From: Edolisoma coerulescens
Taxonomy: Eukaryota > Chordata > Aves > Passeriformes > Campephagidae
Assembly: GCA_013397115.1 (NCBI GenBank)
Contig: VWZW01000853.1
Coordinates: 344,429-408,428, forward strand
Reading direction: 5' to 3'
Length of the DNA stretch: 64,000 bases
The position numbers were made by a program, and so were the translations under genes. Below are positions 13,176 to 24,156 of this stretch, in pieces. The first letter of the stretch is position 1, and the number at the start of each line of letters is the position of its first letter. The notes under the pieces were generated by a model. It saw nothing but the letters and a program-made list of their open reading frames with translations, was not told where the DNA came from and ran no database searches.

Positions 13176-13630
13176 TAGAGAGCATCCAGAGGACGGCAAC
13201 GAAGATGGTGAAGGGTCTGGAGGGGAAGTCGTATGGCGAGTGGCTAAGGTCACTTGGTCTGTTCCGCCTGGAGGACACGGAGGGGAGACCCCATTGCAGT
13301 CTACAGCTTCCTCGTGAGGGGAAGAGGAGGGGCAGGCATTGATCTCTTCTCTGTGGGGACCAGTGACAGGACCCGAGGCAATTACCTGAGGTTGTGTCAG
13401 GGGAGGTTTAGGTTGGGTATTAGAAAAAGGTTTTTCACCCAGAGGGTAGTTGGGCACTGGAATGGGTTCCCCAAGGAAGAGGTCACTGCACCAGCCTGAC
13501 AGAGTTCAAGAAGTGTTTGAACAACACTCTCAGGCACATGGTGGGACTCTTGGGGATGTCCTGTGCAGGGCCAGGAACTGGACTCGATGATCCTGATGGG
13601 TCCCTTCAATCTTTACATATTCTGTGATTC
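13176..13630 (+). mobile_element. CR1 LINE 3' end
   Basis: Sense-oriented CR1: it starts in the family phrase 'catccagaggacggcaacgaag' and passes through the C-terminal end of ORF2. It ends with 'gactcgatgatcctgatggg' followed by 'tattctgtgattc', the 3' octamer-repeat tail that marks CR1. A piece of ORF2 remains partly open (13254-13499): its peptide has DRTRGN and a run RKRFFTQRVVGHWN matching the conserved end of CR1 ORF2. Severely 5'-truncated, as most CR1 copies are. It shares a tail subfamily with the copy at 40811. Confidence 0.92.
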
Positions 13631-15154
13631 ATGGTCAGACTACCAAAGACAACTTCCTGCCCTGGCTCCCTGCACACATCCTTTCTCATACTGGCATCAG
13701 CCGCTACAAAACCCACTTAAGAAAGCAGACAAATAGAGAGTAACCAAAATTAAAAACCAGGAAAAAAAAAATTATCACCTCTACAATTTCTTCTGTGGAA
13801 TAATTTCACAGAGTTCTTGCATGCTGCATTGTCAACATGACTTCATGTATTTTTACTGGAAAATATGTGAATTCTGGAATGTGGGTACACTACGAATACA
13901 AACACTATTGTGATGTGCACCTACAAAGGCAAACTTTTAAAAACTTCTGTGAATGCACTTGTCTTCATAAATTATTTGAAAGCAAATATATCTTTTGAAT
14001 CAAAGAACAAGCAACACTTCTATATACTATATTTTCTTTAATAATTGGTTTGATTTCTATATACCTTTTTTATTGTCAGCTGTAAAAAAATCACACCTGA
14101 ATACTAAGAAAAAAAAATTCAAGAAATTATCATTCTAATAAAATTACCTTCTTGTAATTCCAGGAATGCATAATTTATTTCCTTTATGCTAATTTATTCA
14201 ATAATTAGAAAGATCAGTATTAACTTATCAGTATTTTAATTCCTCTAAGAGATTTAACTGATTTTACTAAGCACGGCTGCTTTTTATTAGAAAGTATAAT
14301 AAAACTGTTCTGCAGCAATGTAGATCTTACTTAAGTATACCTGGGCAGTAGGTGTTCCTTCCCATCTCCATTACTGACTTTATTAATGTCAGTGTAATTG
14401 CTCTGAAGCAATAACCAGAGCAATGACCAGAGTTCTACCTGTTACATTTGTTTCCAATATTGAACACATCATTTGCTAATTAGCTGAAGACAAACCTCCT
14501 TGTTCTCTAGTCTGTCTTTTCCAGCTTAGTCCAACTACTTCCTTGAATAATACTTTTAAAACGAAACCAGCCAAGCTGCTACCTGACCAGTCATCTTTTG
14601 TGGTCATTCAAGTGACCATAACTGAGTATTACTGTGGTTTGAAAATGCTTTCCTTAGCTTTTCAAACACGTTGTGAGAAGCTCTCTTTCCATAAACAAAC
14701 ACTAAAATTACAGAATTACCAATGTACTGCTTTGCTAAAGGCTTCCTGGAATGGCAAACTCATTAGGTGTTTTTCACTTGGAGTCTCAACCCAGCCAATC
14801 ATTACACAATTGCTCAGTGTACGTATTTCAGTGGTGTCTGACGTGGGTCATGGTCATGTCAAGCATTCTGAGATCATGTAGGGTGAAAAGAACAGAGCCA
14901 ATATTGCAGTTTATCTCCCTTTTACTTTATCGTGGACAATGACTCAACAATACAGCAACGAATTGCAAAGAAAGAGCTGCCAAACAGTCTTGTATACAAT
15001 ATATTAAAAACTAAAATAAACAGAAAGGGAATCAGGTACATTCTCAACAACAATATGCAACAACACACTCAATTCAGGCACTAAATTTGGGTGACCAGAA
15101 GGACTGTATTTAAGTCATAACATAGCTCTCATGCGCTATGAAGTTTAAATGTTA
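13631..15154. other. Very AT-rich unique DNA
   Basis: Long A/T-rich stretches, especially 13980-14330, with several homeodomain-like TAATT cores. A small direct repeat (caataaccagag / caatgaccagag) lies at 14408-14431. No gene or repeat family recognised. Confidence 0.5.
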
Positions 15155-17142
15155 TCAGACCACATCCCTATCTTTAGCAGGTACCCTAACTTTAGCAAGT
15201 TTCCCGCTATCACTCGTCAAGCAGATCCCAACGAGCTTCCCTTTCTTCCAGTCATGCAACCAACACACAGTGTTTATGCCTCCAATCTCTTCTGAGACAG
15301 AAGTGGACATTTGCAAACCCCTCTGCCTTCTGTGTGTCTCCGTGTGAGCAAACTTGGTTGTGTCTAGTGGTACATTCCCTTGCAACAGTGCAGGACATCC
15401 TTGCAAAATGAAAGGATTTACCCAAGAATGAGGGGGCAGAAGAACTAAAGTAAAGCTTTCATGTGCATCCATGGCTACCAGTCTAAGTGCTCCCAAGTCT
15501 GAGGCTTCCTGGGTAGCTTTTCTTTCTAGCTGACAGCCTCCTCTTCCATTTTAACTCAGATCCAGGGTTCACCATCCTGTTCCTGGCACCATAAGGAAAT
15601 GCCAGTCACTAATATTCCATTAGACCTTCAAAGAAATTCTCTTCACAGTTCCCAGTAATTCCTCCGTTTCAGGCCAGATATACTTACTATCCTTAATGTT
15701 GCACCTTTCCCATTTAACACGAGAACTCAAATCCTCAGTCCACTCGATCACAGCGCAGAGAGAATCGAAAAAATGCCTCCCAAACGTATTTAGCAAAAGT
15801 AACCCCCACATTCTGCACCATTTAATAGGAATCTTTCTTGGGGAAAGACCATATTTGATTTTGCACTGTAGATTATGATGTCCTGCATATAAAATTCAAA
15901 GCAAAAAAACACAGCTAACTCTTATTTTTCTTATTTACTGCTACGCACTATCCATGAAGTAAGAAACACTACTCCACTCACCTTTTGCAGCAGGCCATAC
16001 AAATCCCTTTGTCAGACAAAATATGATAGGCCACTCTGTCTTTCCAGTTCTCACTACTCCTCATAATAAATCCCACAACATACTGCAGCCTTAAAAAACC
16101 CTTTCACAATTCCATTTTTCATGCATGAGGTGTAAGAATCACACAGAGTGAGGCCAAAGACATGCTCCTGCGTAGGGGCCTCCTCATTTGTATGCAGCAG
16201 ACCAGATTCCCACCAGTTTGTACCTAAATGTCAGTCCTAATACGTAGTTATCACAGTAAGATAGCCAAGGTGATTTATCTTAATCATGAAGGCAAAATAT
16301 TACTGTGTTTCATGGGCAAAAAGGCACATTTTGACCCACTTCTTTTGAAATAGCTGAAACTATAAACATATATAATTTTTCAGCTGTTCTTTCATTCCAA
16401 CAAGTTATGTGTTGCTGCTAAGGGCACCAGCACTTGAAAAAAGGTTCTCTGGATACAATCTCCTAGGAAAGCAGAATTTTTAAACCAGCAATTTCTTGTT
16501 TGCTGTCAATCGGGAAATGTCCATAAAGGGTTCATAAAGTCTTTTTGAAATTGAGGGTTGCAAATTATGCTTATGAGCACTGATAGATTCATCTTCTAGA
16601 TCTCAAGTTTTCCCTGAAGATCAGGCCAAACAAACCCATAAATTTGATTTATTTTGCCATATCCCCATAAATAAATACCTGGTCATTACCTTACCAAAAT
16701 TTTGAGGTCAGTGGGAAGAAATCCCCTTGTTCTCTGTACTCACCCCCTTCTTGGAGCCAAGAGACAGGGAAACACACCTCAGGAAAATATATCTCCAGCT
16801 ATTAACTTAACCATTGTCTTCAAAACCCCGAAGTATTTTAATAAAAACCCCAAAGGAATAAAAAAAAAAATTAAAAGGCCTCTCCATCAGCTACGAAAAT
16901 TGAGAATAATTAGGAACTTCGAATAACATTCTCCAGTCTCACAGGAGCTGTAGATCAATGCAGTATTCAGGAACCCATATGTCCAAAAGCCCAGTGAATT
17001 TCAAAGAAAGATCATAGTTTGACTGATAGCAAGGGGCTTCAAACCCTCCGTCTCCTTCAAGAGCGTGGCTCCCAGCAAGGAGGAAGATTTTCCAAGTGAA
17101 GACAACTTGGTTGAACTGACCAGAGAGCTTCTGTGTCCTCAC
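15155..17142 (-). pseudogene. Possible decayed coding sequence
   Basis: On the minus strand a chain of open segments follows one after another, in shifting frames: 16939-17142 (67 codons), about 16120-16215, 15982-16082, 15688-15882 and on to 15620, then 15155-15496 (113 codons). From 15890 down to 15155 a single frame is broken by only three stops, fewer than expected for AT-rich DNA. The predicted peptides are rich in Trp and Cys, for example SSENWKDRVAYH near 16040 and SLCAVIEWTEDL near 15740. Frame changes fall near 16200, 16050 and 15900. Segment 15688-15882 is also flanked by an acceptor (TATATGCAG) and a GTAAGTAT donor, phase 1-1. I do not recognise the family. An old retroviral internal region or an unprocessed pseudogene would both fit, and chance is not excluded. 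Confidence 0.28.
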
Positions 17143-17260
17143 TCAAAATTACTAACAAGAGAATAGGCAACCAGCACTGCTTGTCTCTCATCACCATGAC
17201 CTTCATCTGTCCACTTCCCCTCTTAGAGCCAAAACTGCCTTATTTGAGCCAGTCAAAGGG

Positions 17261-17712
17261 ATCATAGGATAGTTTGGGTTGGAAAAGGTCTTTAAGATCA
17301 TTGAGTCCTACCATTAACTCAGTATTGCCAAATCCATCACTAAACCATGTCCCCAAATACCACTTTACACATCTTTTCAATACCTCCAGGGTTGGTGACT
17401 CCACCACTTCCCCAGGGTGGCTGTTCCAATGTTTGACAATCCTTTGCTGGAAGCAACTTCTAATTTTCAGTCTAAACCTCTCCTGGTACAACTTGAGGCC
17501 ATTTCCTCCTGTCCTGTCATTTGTTGCCCGGGAGAAGAGACCAACCCCTACCTGGCTACACCCTCCCTTCAGGCAGTTGTAGAGAGTAATAAGATCCCCC
17601 CTGAGCCTCCTTTTCTCCAGGTTAAACACGCCCAGCTCCCTCAGCTGCTCCTCAGACTTGAGCCCCGGACCCTTCCCCAGCTCTATTGCCCTTCTCTGGG
17701 CACACTCCAGTC
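17261..17712 (-). mobile_element. CR1 LINE 3' end with open ORF2 remnant
   Basis: Reverse-complement CR1. The left end has 'atcataggatagtttgggttgg' and 'gatcattgagtcc', the family tail. The copy continues through 'ccaccacttccccagggtgg' and ends at the truncation point after 'cccttctctgggcacactccag'. On the minus strand the C-terminal part of ORF2 is still open for 129 codons (17240-17629): it begins FNLEKRRLRGDLI, then has DRTGGNG and RIVKHWN, the conserved C-terminal signature of CR1 ORF2. No reverse transcriptase remains, so it cannot move. It is the same subfamily as the copy at 58171. Confidence 0.95.
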
Positions 17713-19765
17713 ATTTTATTCTTATGGAGAATAAGTGACGCTACTTCACTGTGCGTAGAAAGGTTGCCATCAATACTCGGACTTTGGAACAGGTCTTGGT
17801 TACAACAACGCATTGCTCACACCTTCATTTTACCTTTATAAAAACAGCTTAACTGGGAACAAAGGCAATTCCTTTGAATCCAGTCTATAAGCTGTCCCCT
17901 TTGCCATTGCCTTTTGTTGAGCAGCCATTCTGATTTTTATTGCAATCTTACAAAAAAAGCATTTTCACGGATTTTTTCATACTTTTAACAGTAGTTCAGT
18001 CATTTAAATCCATGGTAAAAGAAATCAGTGTTCCAGACTCCCAAAGGCCACCATGATTCACATGCAAAGTATGTCTGCCTATTTCACTAGTATTTCCTAA
18101 GAACAGTTACTATCTGCCAATTTACACACAAATCCATCACCAATGGGGAGGTCATATGCCAACAGTGTATTTCTCTGCTGTCTTTAATTTAGATTTATAA
18201 TAGTATTTTTTTCACAGATAAATACAAGTTGGCAAAATACTGGTCATACTGCAAGGAGTTTCATTTTCCTTAGGGGAAAGTAGATGCCAAATTGTGATAG
18301 AATGCCAGGAGGCCATAAAAATGGAATTGTAAGTCCACAGATATTCTATGGTAAGTTGACTAAATATTTTTTTTTTCCCTGCCAGGGGGATTATAGCTGA
18401 ATTGCTGCATCTGCAAAATCCAAAGTCCTTTGCCGCTACAAAATTATTTTCTACTTAGGTCCAAGTTTTATGGTAGTTGGCTTCCTAGTCACAGAAAGTC
18501 ATACATTATTTACAAGTCTTTGACTACAAGTCTGTTATGAATACATTAACTGTTCTCTTACCTTCAGAACTCATTAGCAACAAGAACAAGTCTTCTAATG
18601 CTATTTTCCACTATATACCCCCTGCATATGCTGAACCTGCTGTGCCACTCAAAAGAGGTGTATTTCCAATGCTAGCTTTATTTTAAAGGGTGAATTGAAA
18701 AAACAAATTGAATATGGGGGGAAAAAAATCTTTAAAAAAAACCAAAAGCATGTTGACCCAGTAGGTAGATATCTAATGGCTCTTTGTGAACTCTGCCTAG
18801 ATAAAGGGATTTATTGTCGAAACATTGCAGACTTTTTAGCCTTGCTTCTAAGGAAATTGATGATTACACAATCACATTGTATGGCATTCATTAATCCTTT
18901 CTTAGCCATCCTTGAAACTCTTGGCCAGTTTTAAGCAACTTTGACAGCTGGGTTCAGGGCAGAAAGAGGTCTCAGAGGCAGAAGTCCTGACACTTCTTGT
19001 GAAAATTAGAGGCTGAGTAGGTACAGAAGACAGAGAGGAGTATTATGCCTACCTTGGGAGGCAACAGACTGTTGTCTGTCCCCACACACCTAACTCACAT
19101 CAGCCACAGCCTAGGTTAACGTTTACCCATCAGGCTGGGCAAACAGCAAACATGGCCATGCTGCAGGAGCTGAGAGGGATTAGAGGATGAAGGACACAAA
19201 CCCACACAAATCCGAGTTCTCCCACTGAGGCTGCTTGGTTTTTCATAACTCTTTTCCCAGACAGCACTGATGAGTAAAAAACTTATGTTTTCATTTGTAA
19301 TGCAAACATGTATATAATTATGAAATAGTATACTCTTCCAGGCTGGTTATAAGAAACAGGCAGAGTCTGGTCATATGGGACTAAGTGGTATAAACTGGAG
19401 TCATTACATCAAAAGCAGTGGAAAAATGGCAGTCTGCCCCGGAAAAGATCACAGACCTCATGGAACCCAAGGAACACAGGTGAGAAGTGAGACCAAGATG
19501 TGATGGGGGCCTCCCTTCCCTGCGGATCCCAGCTGCATGACAGCATGGTTTGTTTGTGAGCAGGCAGGATACTCTCTCCCTTCCTGGGCTCAGCAGCAGC
19601 TCATTCAAATCCCTCATCAGAGAGAGGGGCCACCGCCTTGCTATATTGGAGCAATTTAGATGAGAACTCTATGGGAATTCTTAATTGCTGTACTTCAGCT
19701 CTGCCTCTGTGTTTTGCTATGGACTGCACAGATAGGCAAGCTTTTATAACTGTAAGCACATTTTA

Positions 19766-19793
19766 CATACATATATATATATATACATATACA
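19766..19793. repeat. (AT)n microsatellite with CATA ends
   Basis: Dinucleotide AT run of about ten units, interrupted by ACAT at both ends. Likely polymorphic in length. Confidence 0.9.
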
Positions 19794-20052
19794 TTTCTCC
19801 TCAATGGTAAATTCAGTCTTATGTACTGAGAAAGCAGACTGCAGTGATTTACTTTTAGATGGTTAAGCAGTCTGAAGTGATCCAAAAAAGAGAAATCAAG
19901 GAAAATAGAACATTATTTCACTCTTCAATCAGTTTGCCTAGTTACAAGGCTCCTGCCAAAAAAAAAATGTAATATCTCTGCTAAAATTAGGATATTAGTT
20001 CTAATTACCAGGCACACAAAAAATCTTAGAATTCTGGCACTGAACTGATAAT

Positions 20053-20066
20053 GTTGCTATGGAAAT
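20053..20066 (+). promoter_or_regulatory. RFX-type X-box candidate
   Basis: GTTGCTATGGAAAT matches one full half-site (GTTGCTATGG) of the RFX X-box, with a weaker second half. RFX factors bind such imperfect palindromes at ciliary and immune genes. No promoter or gene is visible next to it, so this may be a chance match. Confidence 0.25.
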
Positions 20067-20584
20067 AACCTTAATTACTACAGACCAGCTAACAAACTTC
20101 TCAATGCTGCTATCTTTACAAGCTACCTCTGCTCCTGAAAATTTGTGGTTTTTTCCTCCCTCAAATGGGACTAAATATCTCTACTGTTAACAGTAATTAA
20201 ATTCAGACATTCCAAGTCTGAGGCTATTCTGAGAATTGCTTGACAGAGGCTAAGGCAAGAGAAACACAAAGCGCAGTGTTTCAGTGTAACCATTACAAAC
20301 AGTTAAAACCACATTTTTATCAAGGTACTAATTCAAACACACCAGGCAATGCAAATTCCCCCTGTACATAACAATGAATGCATGCATGCTCCTCCCACAC
20401 ATTTTTTCCCCCTCACACAGGAGGAAAATTTATGAGAGGGAGAGCCATGCAGCAGAGGCTTTTCCTGCACGCCCCAGACTTTGGTTACCAATTACTCCTT
20501 ATGAAGACGTAAGTGTGCATATGGAGACACATGTGCATATGAATATATGCATGTGAATGTATGCACACAAGAAAAAATCATTCA

Positions 20585-20960
20585 TGAGGAGACTCTGGCA
20601 TTTTGCTTTCCCACAGCAGGGAGCCCCATGCTCGAGCTCAGGCGCTGAGGAGCGGGCATCTCGCAGGACAGAGGAAAGGCACCAGGGCTCGTGCTCCAGT
20701 GTGACCATGACTCCACATGCTGGACACCGCAGGGCAAGGCCTCCAGAGGGGATAAGCTGGTTTTGCTGGGGATGGAGGGGATAGAAGACAGGCAGGTCCA
20801 ATCCAAGAATTGCCCAGCTGCAGGGGCTGAGACAGAGCTGGCCCTAAAGGTCTTGCATGCCCCAACCAGAAGGAGCCTACTCCCTGCCCCTTCCTGAAGG
20901 GACTTTCATTCGCTGGGCGTGCCTATTCATCCTGCTTGAAAGATGGCCATGCCTCAGCCC
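20585..20960. other. Short GC-richer patch
   Basis: The GC content visibly rises here compared with both flanks. Several frames are open for about 60 to 100 codons on both strands, which follows from low stop density. No CpG-island-like density of CG is evident and no protein family is recognised. An unannotated non-coding exon is possible. Confidence 0.3.
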
Positions 20961-21667
20961 AGCTGGGGCAGCAACACATGATGAACACGACCCACTGGCT
21001 ACCAGCCCACAGGCAGCAAAAGGCAGATAGTCAAAGTCAACTCCACAAACATTCAGTGGCTGAAAATCCTTCCTTTCCAGCATTTGGAAGCAGTCTGCAA
21101 ATTTTTCACTGATACAAAAAGAACTCAAATTAATCAGATAATTTATACAGCATGAATAATTTAGCAGTCTTAATAAACAGCTGAAATCAGAAAACCCACA
21201 AGGAGAACATTTCACAATGTTCCTTGTTGGTGGCCTGCAATACAAACTTGCTTACATCCAATCTGACAAATGTCACTCTGCTGACTTTACTTTAATTACT
21301 CCTAATTTAAACCAGTCGGAAAGCAAAATAATTTGTTTAATTTCCCAAAGGATAAAAAACTGCTCAGTTCAGAAACATCAGCTTTTAAAAGGATTCTTCG
21401 TTCATATTATTTTCCAAAGATTTTCTTAAATCTATTTAAAATCAATGCATGCTTGCCAAATTCTACACAGTACTAATTCAGAGATAATTGGTCTCAGAAT
21501 AACTTTACCAAAAATTGAAGCAAAAAGGCCTCTAAAATTCTGACACTCTGAAACTGCATTTAGATAGTAGAAAACATCTTCAAATTAGTTCAGAGTTGAG
21601 GAAACACATTTGCTAGTTACTACATATTTTTGCCTTGGTGAAACCACAGAAGGTACATCAGTTCTTG
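20961..21667. other. Unique DNA, nothing recognised
   Basis: AT-rich sequence with no recognised repeat or gene. Confidence 0.5.
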
Positions 21668-22110
21668 GATTCACAGAACTTAAGCCCAGAGGAATGAACC
21701 AATTATCTGGTCTGACCTCTGTATATGAGGAGTTATTAAATTTCATTCATTATCTCTTTTATTGAGCCATGGAAGTGGTGACTTACTTCCAGTTGGAATT
21801 TCAATGGTATCAGCTTTCAACCATTAGTCCTTGACAGTCCTTTCTTCGCCAGTCTTTTACTGTCACTATCCCTTTATGGCCAAGTTTATAAATCACATCA
21901 AGTCACCTCTCAGGCTTTCTTTGAGGTGTTCAGTGCCTGTCACTGTGTTTTCTTATTTCCATGGTTCCTTTCTGCACCTTCTTCAGTTTTTGATGTTCTT
22001 TTTAAAACAAGGATATAAATTCTTCAAAGAAAGGCAAAAAAAATCTGGTTTTTTCTACCCTGTGGTTTATACACCCAGAGACTAAAATCAGCATTTGGCT
22101 ATAACCTCAC
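21668..22110 (-). mobile_element. Very diverged CR1-like LINE
   Basis: The left end reads 'attcacagaacttaagcccaga' then 'ccaattatctggtctgacctc', the tail of an old CR1 group shared with turtles and crocodilians. Further matches in the expected order are 'atcacatcaagtcacctctcag', 'ctgcaccttcttcagttttt', 'tctttttaaaacaaggatat' and 'ataacctcactagaat'. The family identification rests on this ordered set of short matches, not on any single one. Divergence is much greater than in the 17261 and 58171 copies, so the insertion probably predates modern birds. No coding capacity remains. Confidence 0.7.
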
Positions 22111-24139
22111 TAGAATGTTTCAGCTTTCCACCAAATATTTGAAGAGAGCAAAAGTAGCATCACATAGAACTTCTTTCTGTAGCCAGGTGTATTGCTTCAG
22201 GCTAACTGGCCTCATTAAACATAAGCAATGCCTCTTCCTCTAGCTTGGGCTTCCTAAAGGAAACTCGCTGTCTATGTGATGCAGAGGATAAGTTCCGCTG
22301 GAGCAAGTGTTGAGTATCCCACACAGACGTGGGATCTGTATGATATGAAACAGACTCTGAAAATGCATCTGCAGAGTTTAACTTCCTATTGTTTTTAGCA
22401 GTACAATTGTTGACATCAGTGCAAAAAGCAGGTTCTGCGTAAAGAGTCCAGCAGTGTCAGCAGCCACCTGCACCGGGGTGCTTCTCAGTAGTAAATCCCC
22501 TCATCTGGCCCAGAGAGGCAGCATGCACTCCATGTGAAAGGAAGAAACACAGCTGATGTGATCTTCATTACTTCAGCTGCTGCTCCTGGACCAAGTCCTC
22601 AGGTCACACACAGCACCCTGCAGATTGTTGCCTAAGGATAAATGGTCAGAAGAAAGACAGATGCACCAGCACATAGAGTGCCAGAAGAGGCAGAAGGCAG
22701 GCTTAAACCACACCAGGGGCGATGCAGAAATCTTCAGGTTAACTGTTCATAAGCTACTTCTGCGCTCTCCTGAGACACCAGCTTATTACTTATTAGCTTA
22801 TTTCTTATTAGCGTGCTAATGCAGCTCTACAGCCTGCGGGACTTGCTGTGGTGGGGACATCCAGCACATCTGCAGCACCAGCTAAGGGAAGGCCCAGACA
22901 TCTCACAGGTCTCACAGGAAATGTGCCCCAGTAAATAAAGGGCAGGAAGACCCATCCCTGAAGGAAGCAAATACCAACCGATCTCCCCCCCAGGGCCAGC
23001 CGGGAGAAAGTCTGTAATGAGCTCTCCTAATGTTTCCACTCACACGGCTGTAAGGAAAAGAGGAGCCAGACACTCTCCTCTTCTCAGCAGTCACTAATAC
23101 ACTGAGACAAGCAGTGTGTCCTCCATGCCAGCTTCTGAGACAGATGTAAAGCAATCTCTGTAGTCTGCAGGTGCATGACATGCACACCAGCTCTAGGGAC
23201 AGGGCAAAGGTGACAAGGCTGCAGCTGGTCAGGAAGGGACATGCTGGCCTTGCTCCATCCCCACCAGCAGCCATCCTGCCCCATGCCACAGTCCTGACTT
23301 TTGCAGAATAAACTCTGCCGGCCCAGGTAGGGGCAGCCCAACCCAACAATTAATTTTGCGTAACCTCCTCCAGCAAGAAGCATCTGATGTGACTTCCCAG
23401 CAAAATATCAGTCAAGTTTGAGCCCTGCATGCCTCTTTCAGATTTGTTTCTACTGACACTGCCAGCCATCCCTCAGCTGTTCACACAGACCTCCTCTCAG
23501 CCTGTTCCCACAAGAGCAGCAGCCACCCAGGCTCTGCACTCAGGCTGGGAGTCCTTGCCCTCTCTGGAGGTGCAGCAGCTCCACCTGCTCCCTCCTCCTT
23601 AACTCTCAGCTCCCCACCACGCATCTCAATGAGAAATGGCACCACTCCCCGTGCATCCCGAGGGCAGTCCCTGGGGACAGCACAGCTTCTTGCACAGTGC
23701 CTACTCGCACGAGTGGTGTCTGCTTTCCCTGGGCACTCTCCTCCAACCTAATTGTGCTTTCCCAGGGGAAAAAAAACAAAAAAGTGTTGCAGTGAGGCGA
23801 CTGCAAAGTAACAGAATGAATACAGGGTAGAAAGGGGATGGGGGGAGTAAAACCGTGTCTTTAACCTTATTCTTGACTTGTATTTGGCTTTGAGTGCTCC
23901 ACTATGCAACTTTAATAGAGTTTCCCTGCGGTGGGGTTACATGGATCCGTGCAAGCGCCTGCAGCGTCAGCAGACTTGGAGAGGAGGACGGAGCACGCCT
24001 GCTTGGAGACTTTTCCACAGAAAAGTTTCCAGGGCTCTGACATCCCCACTGAGATGACAGGGGCACCAGTCTTCAAAGGCTCTTCTGAACTCCCTATATG
24101 GAGCTGAGTTTATTTACTTTAAGGACATTCATCCCCTAC
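22111..24139. other. Unique DNA with GC-richer middle
   Basis: From about 22440 to 23700 the sequence is GC-richer and open in several frames on both strands (for example minus 22912-23349, 145 codons). No domain, splice pairing or repeat family is recognised. A short TTATTA-rich run lies at 22783-22815. Confidence 0.45.
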
Positions 24140-24156
24140 GGCCAACAGGGAGCACA
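24140..24156 (+). promoter_or_regulatory. CTCF-like core motif candidate
   Basis: GGCCAACAGGGAGCACA agrees with most of the CTCF core (CCASYAGRKGGCRS) apart from A for C/G at the fourth position and A for G near the GGGC step. CTCF sites shape chromatin loops in vertebrates. A single motif match is weak evidence without binding data. Confidence 0.22.

Larger units (their letters stand above)
17713..20584. other. Unique AT-rich DNA
   Basis: No gene recognised. It contains an AT microsatellite and an X-box-like site listed separately. A lysine-rich short open frame at 18695-18934 is only a product of A-rich sequence. Confidence 0.5.

Noticed and set aside
22912..23383. Long overlapping minus-strand open frames (145 and 99 codons).
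   Set aside because: They overlap each other in different frames in a GC-richer stretch with no splice pairing or domain, so they are best explained by low stop density.
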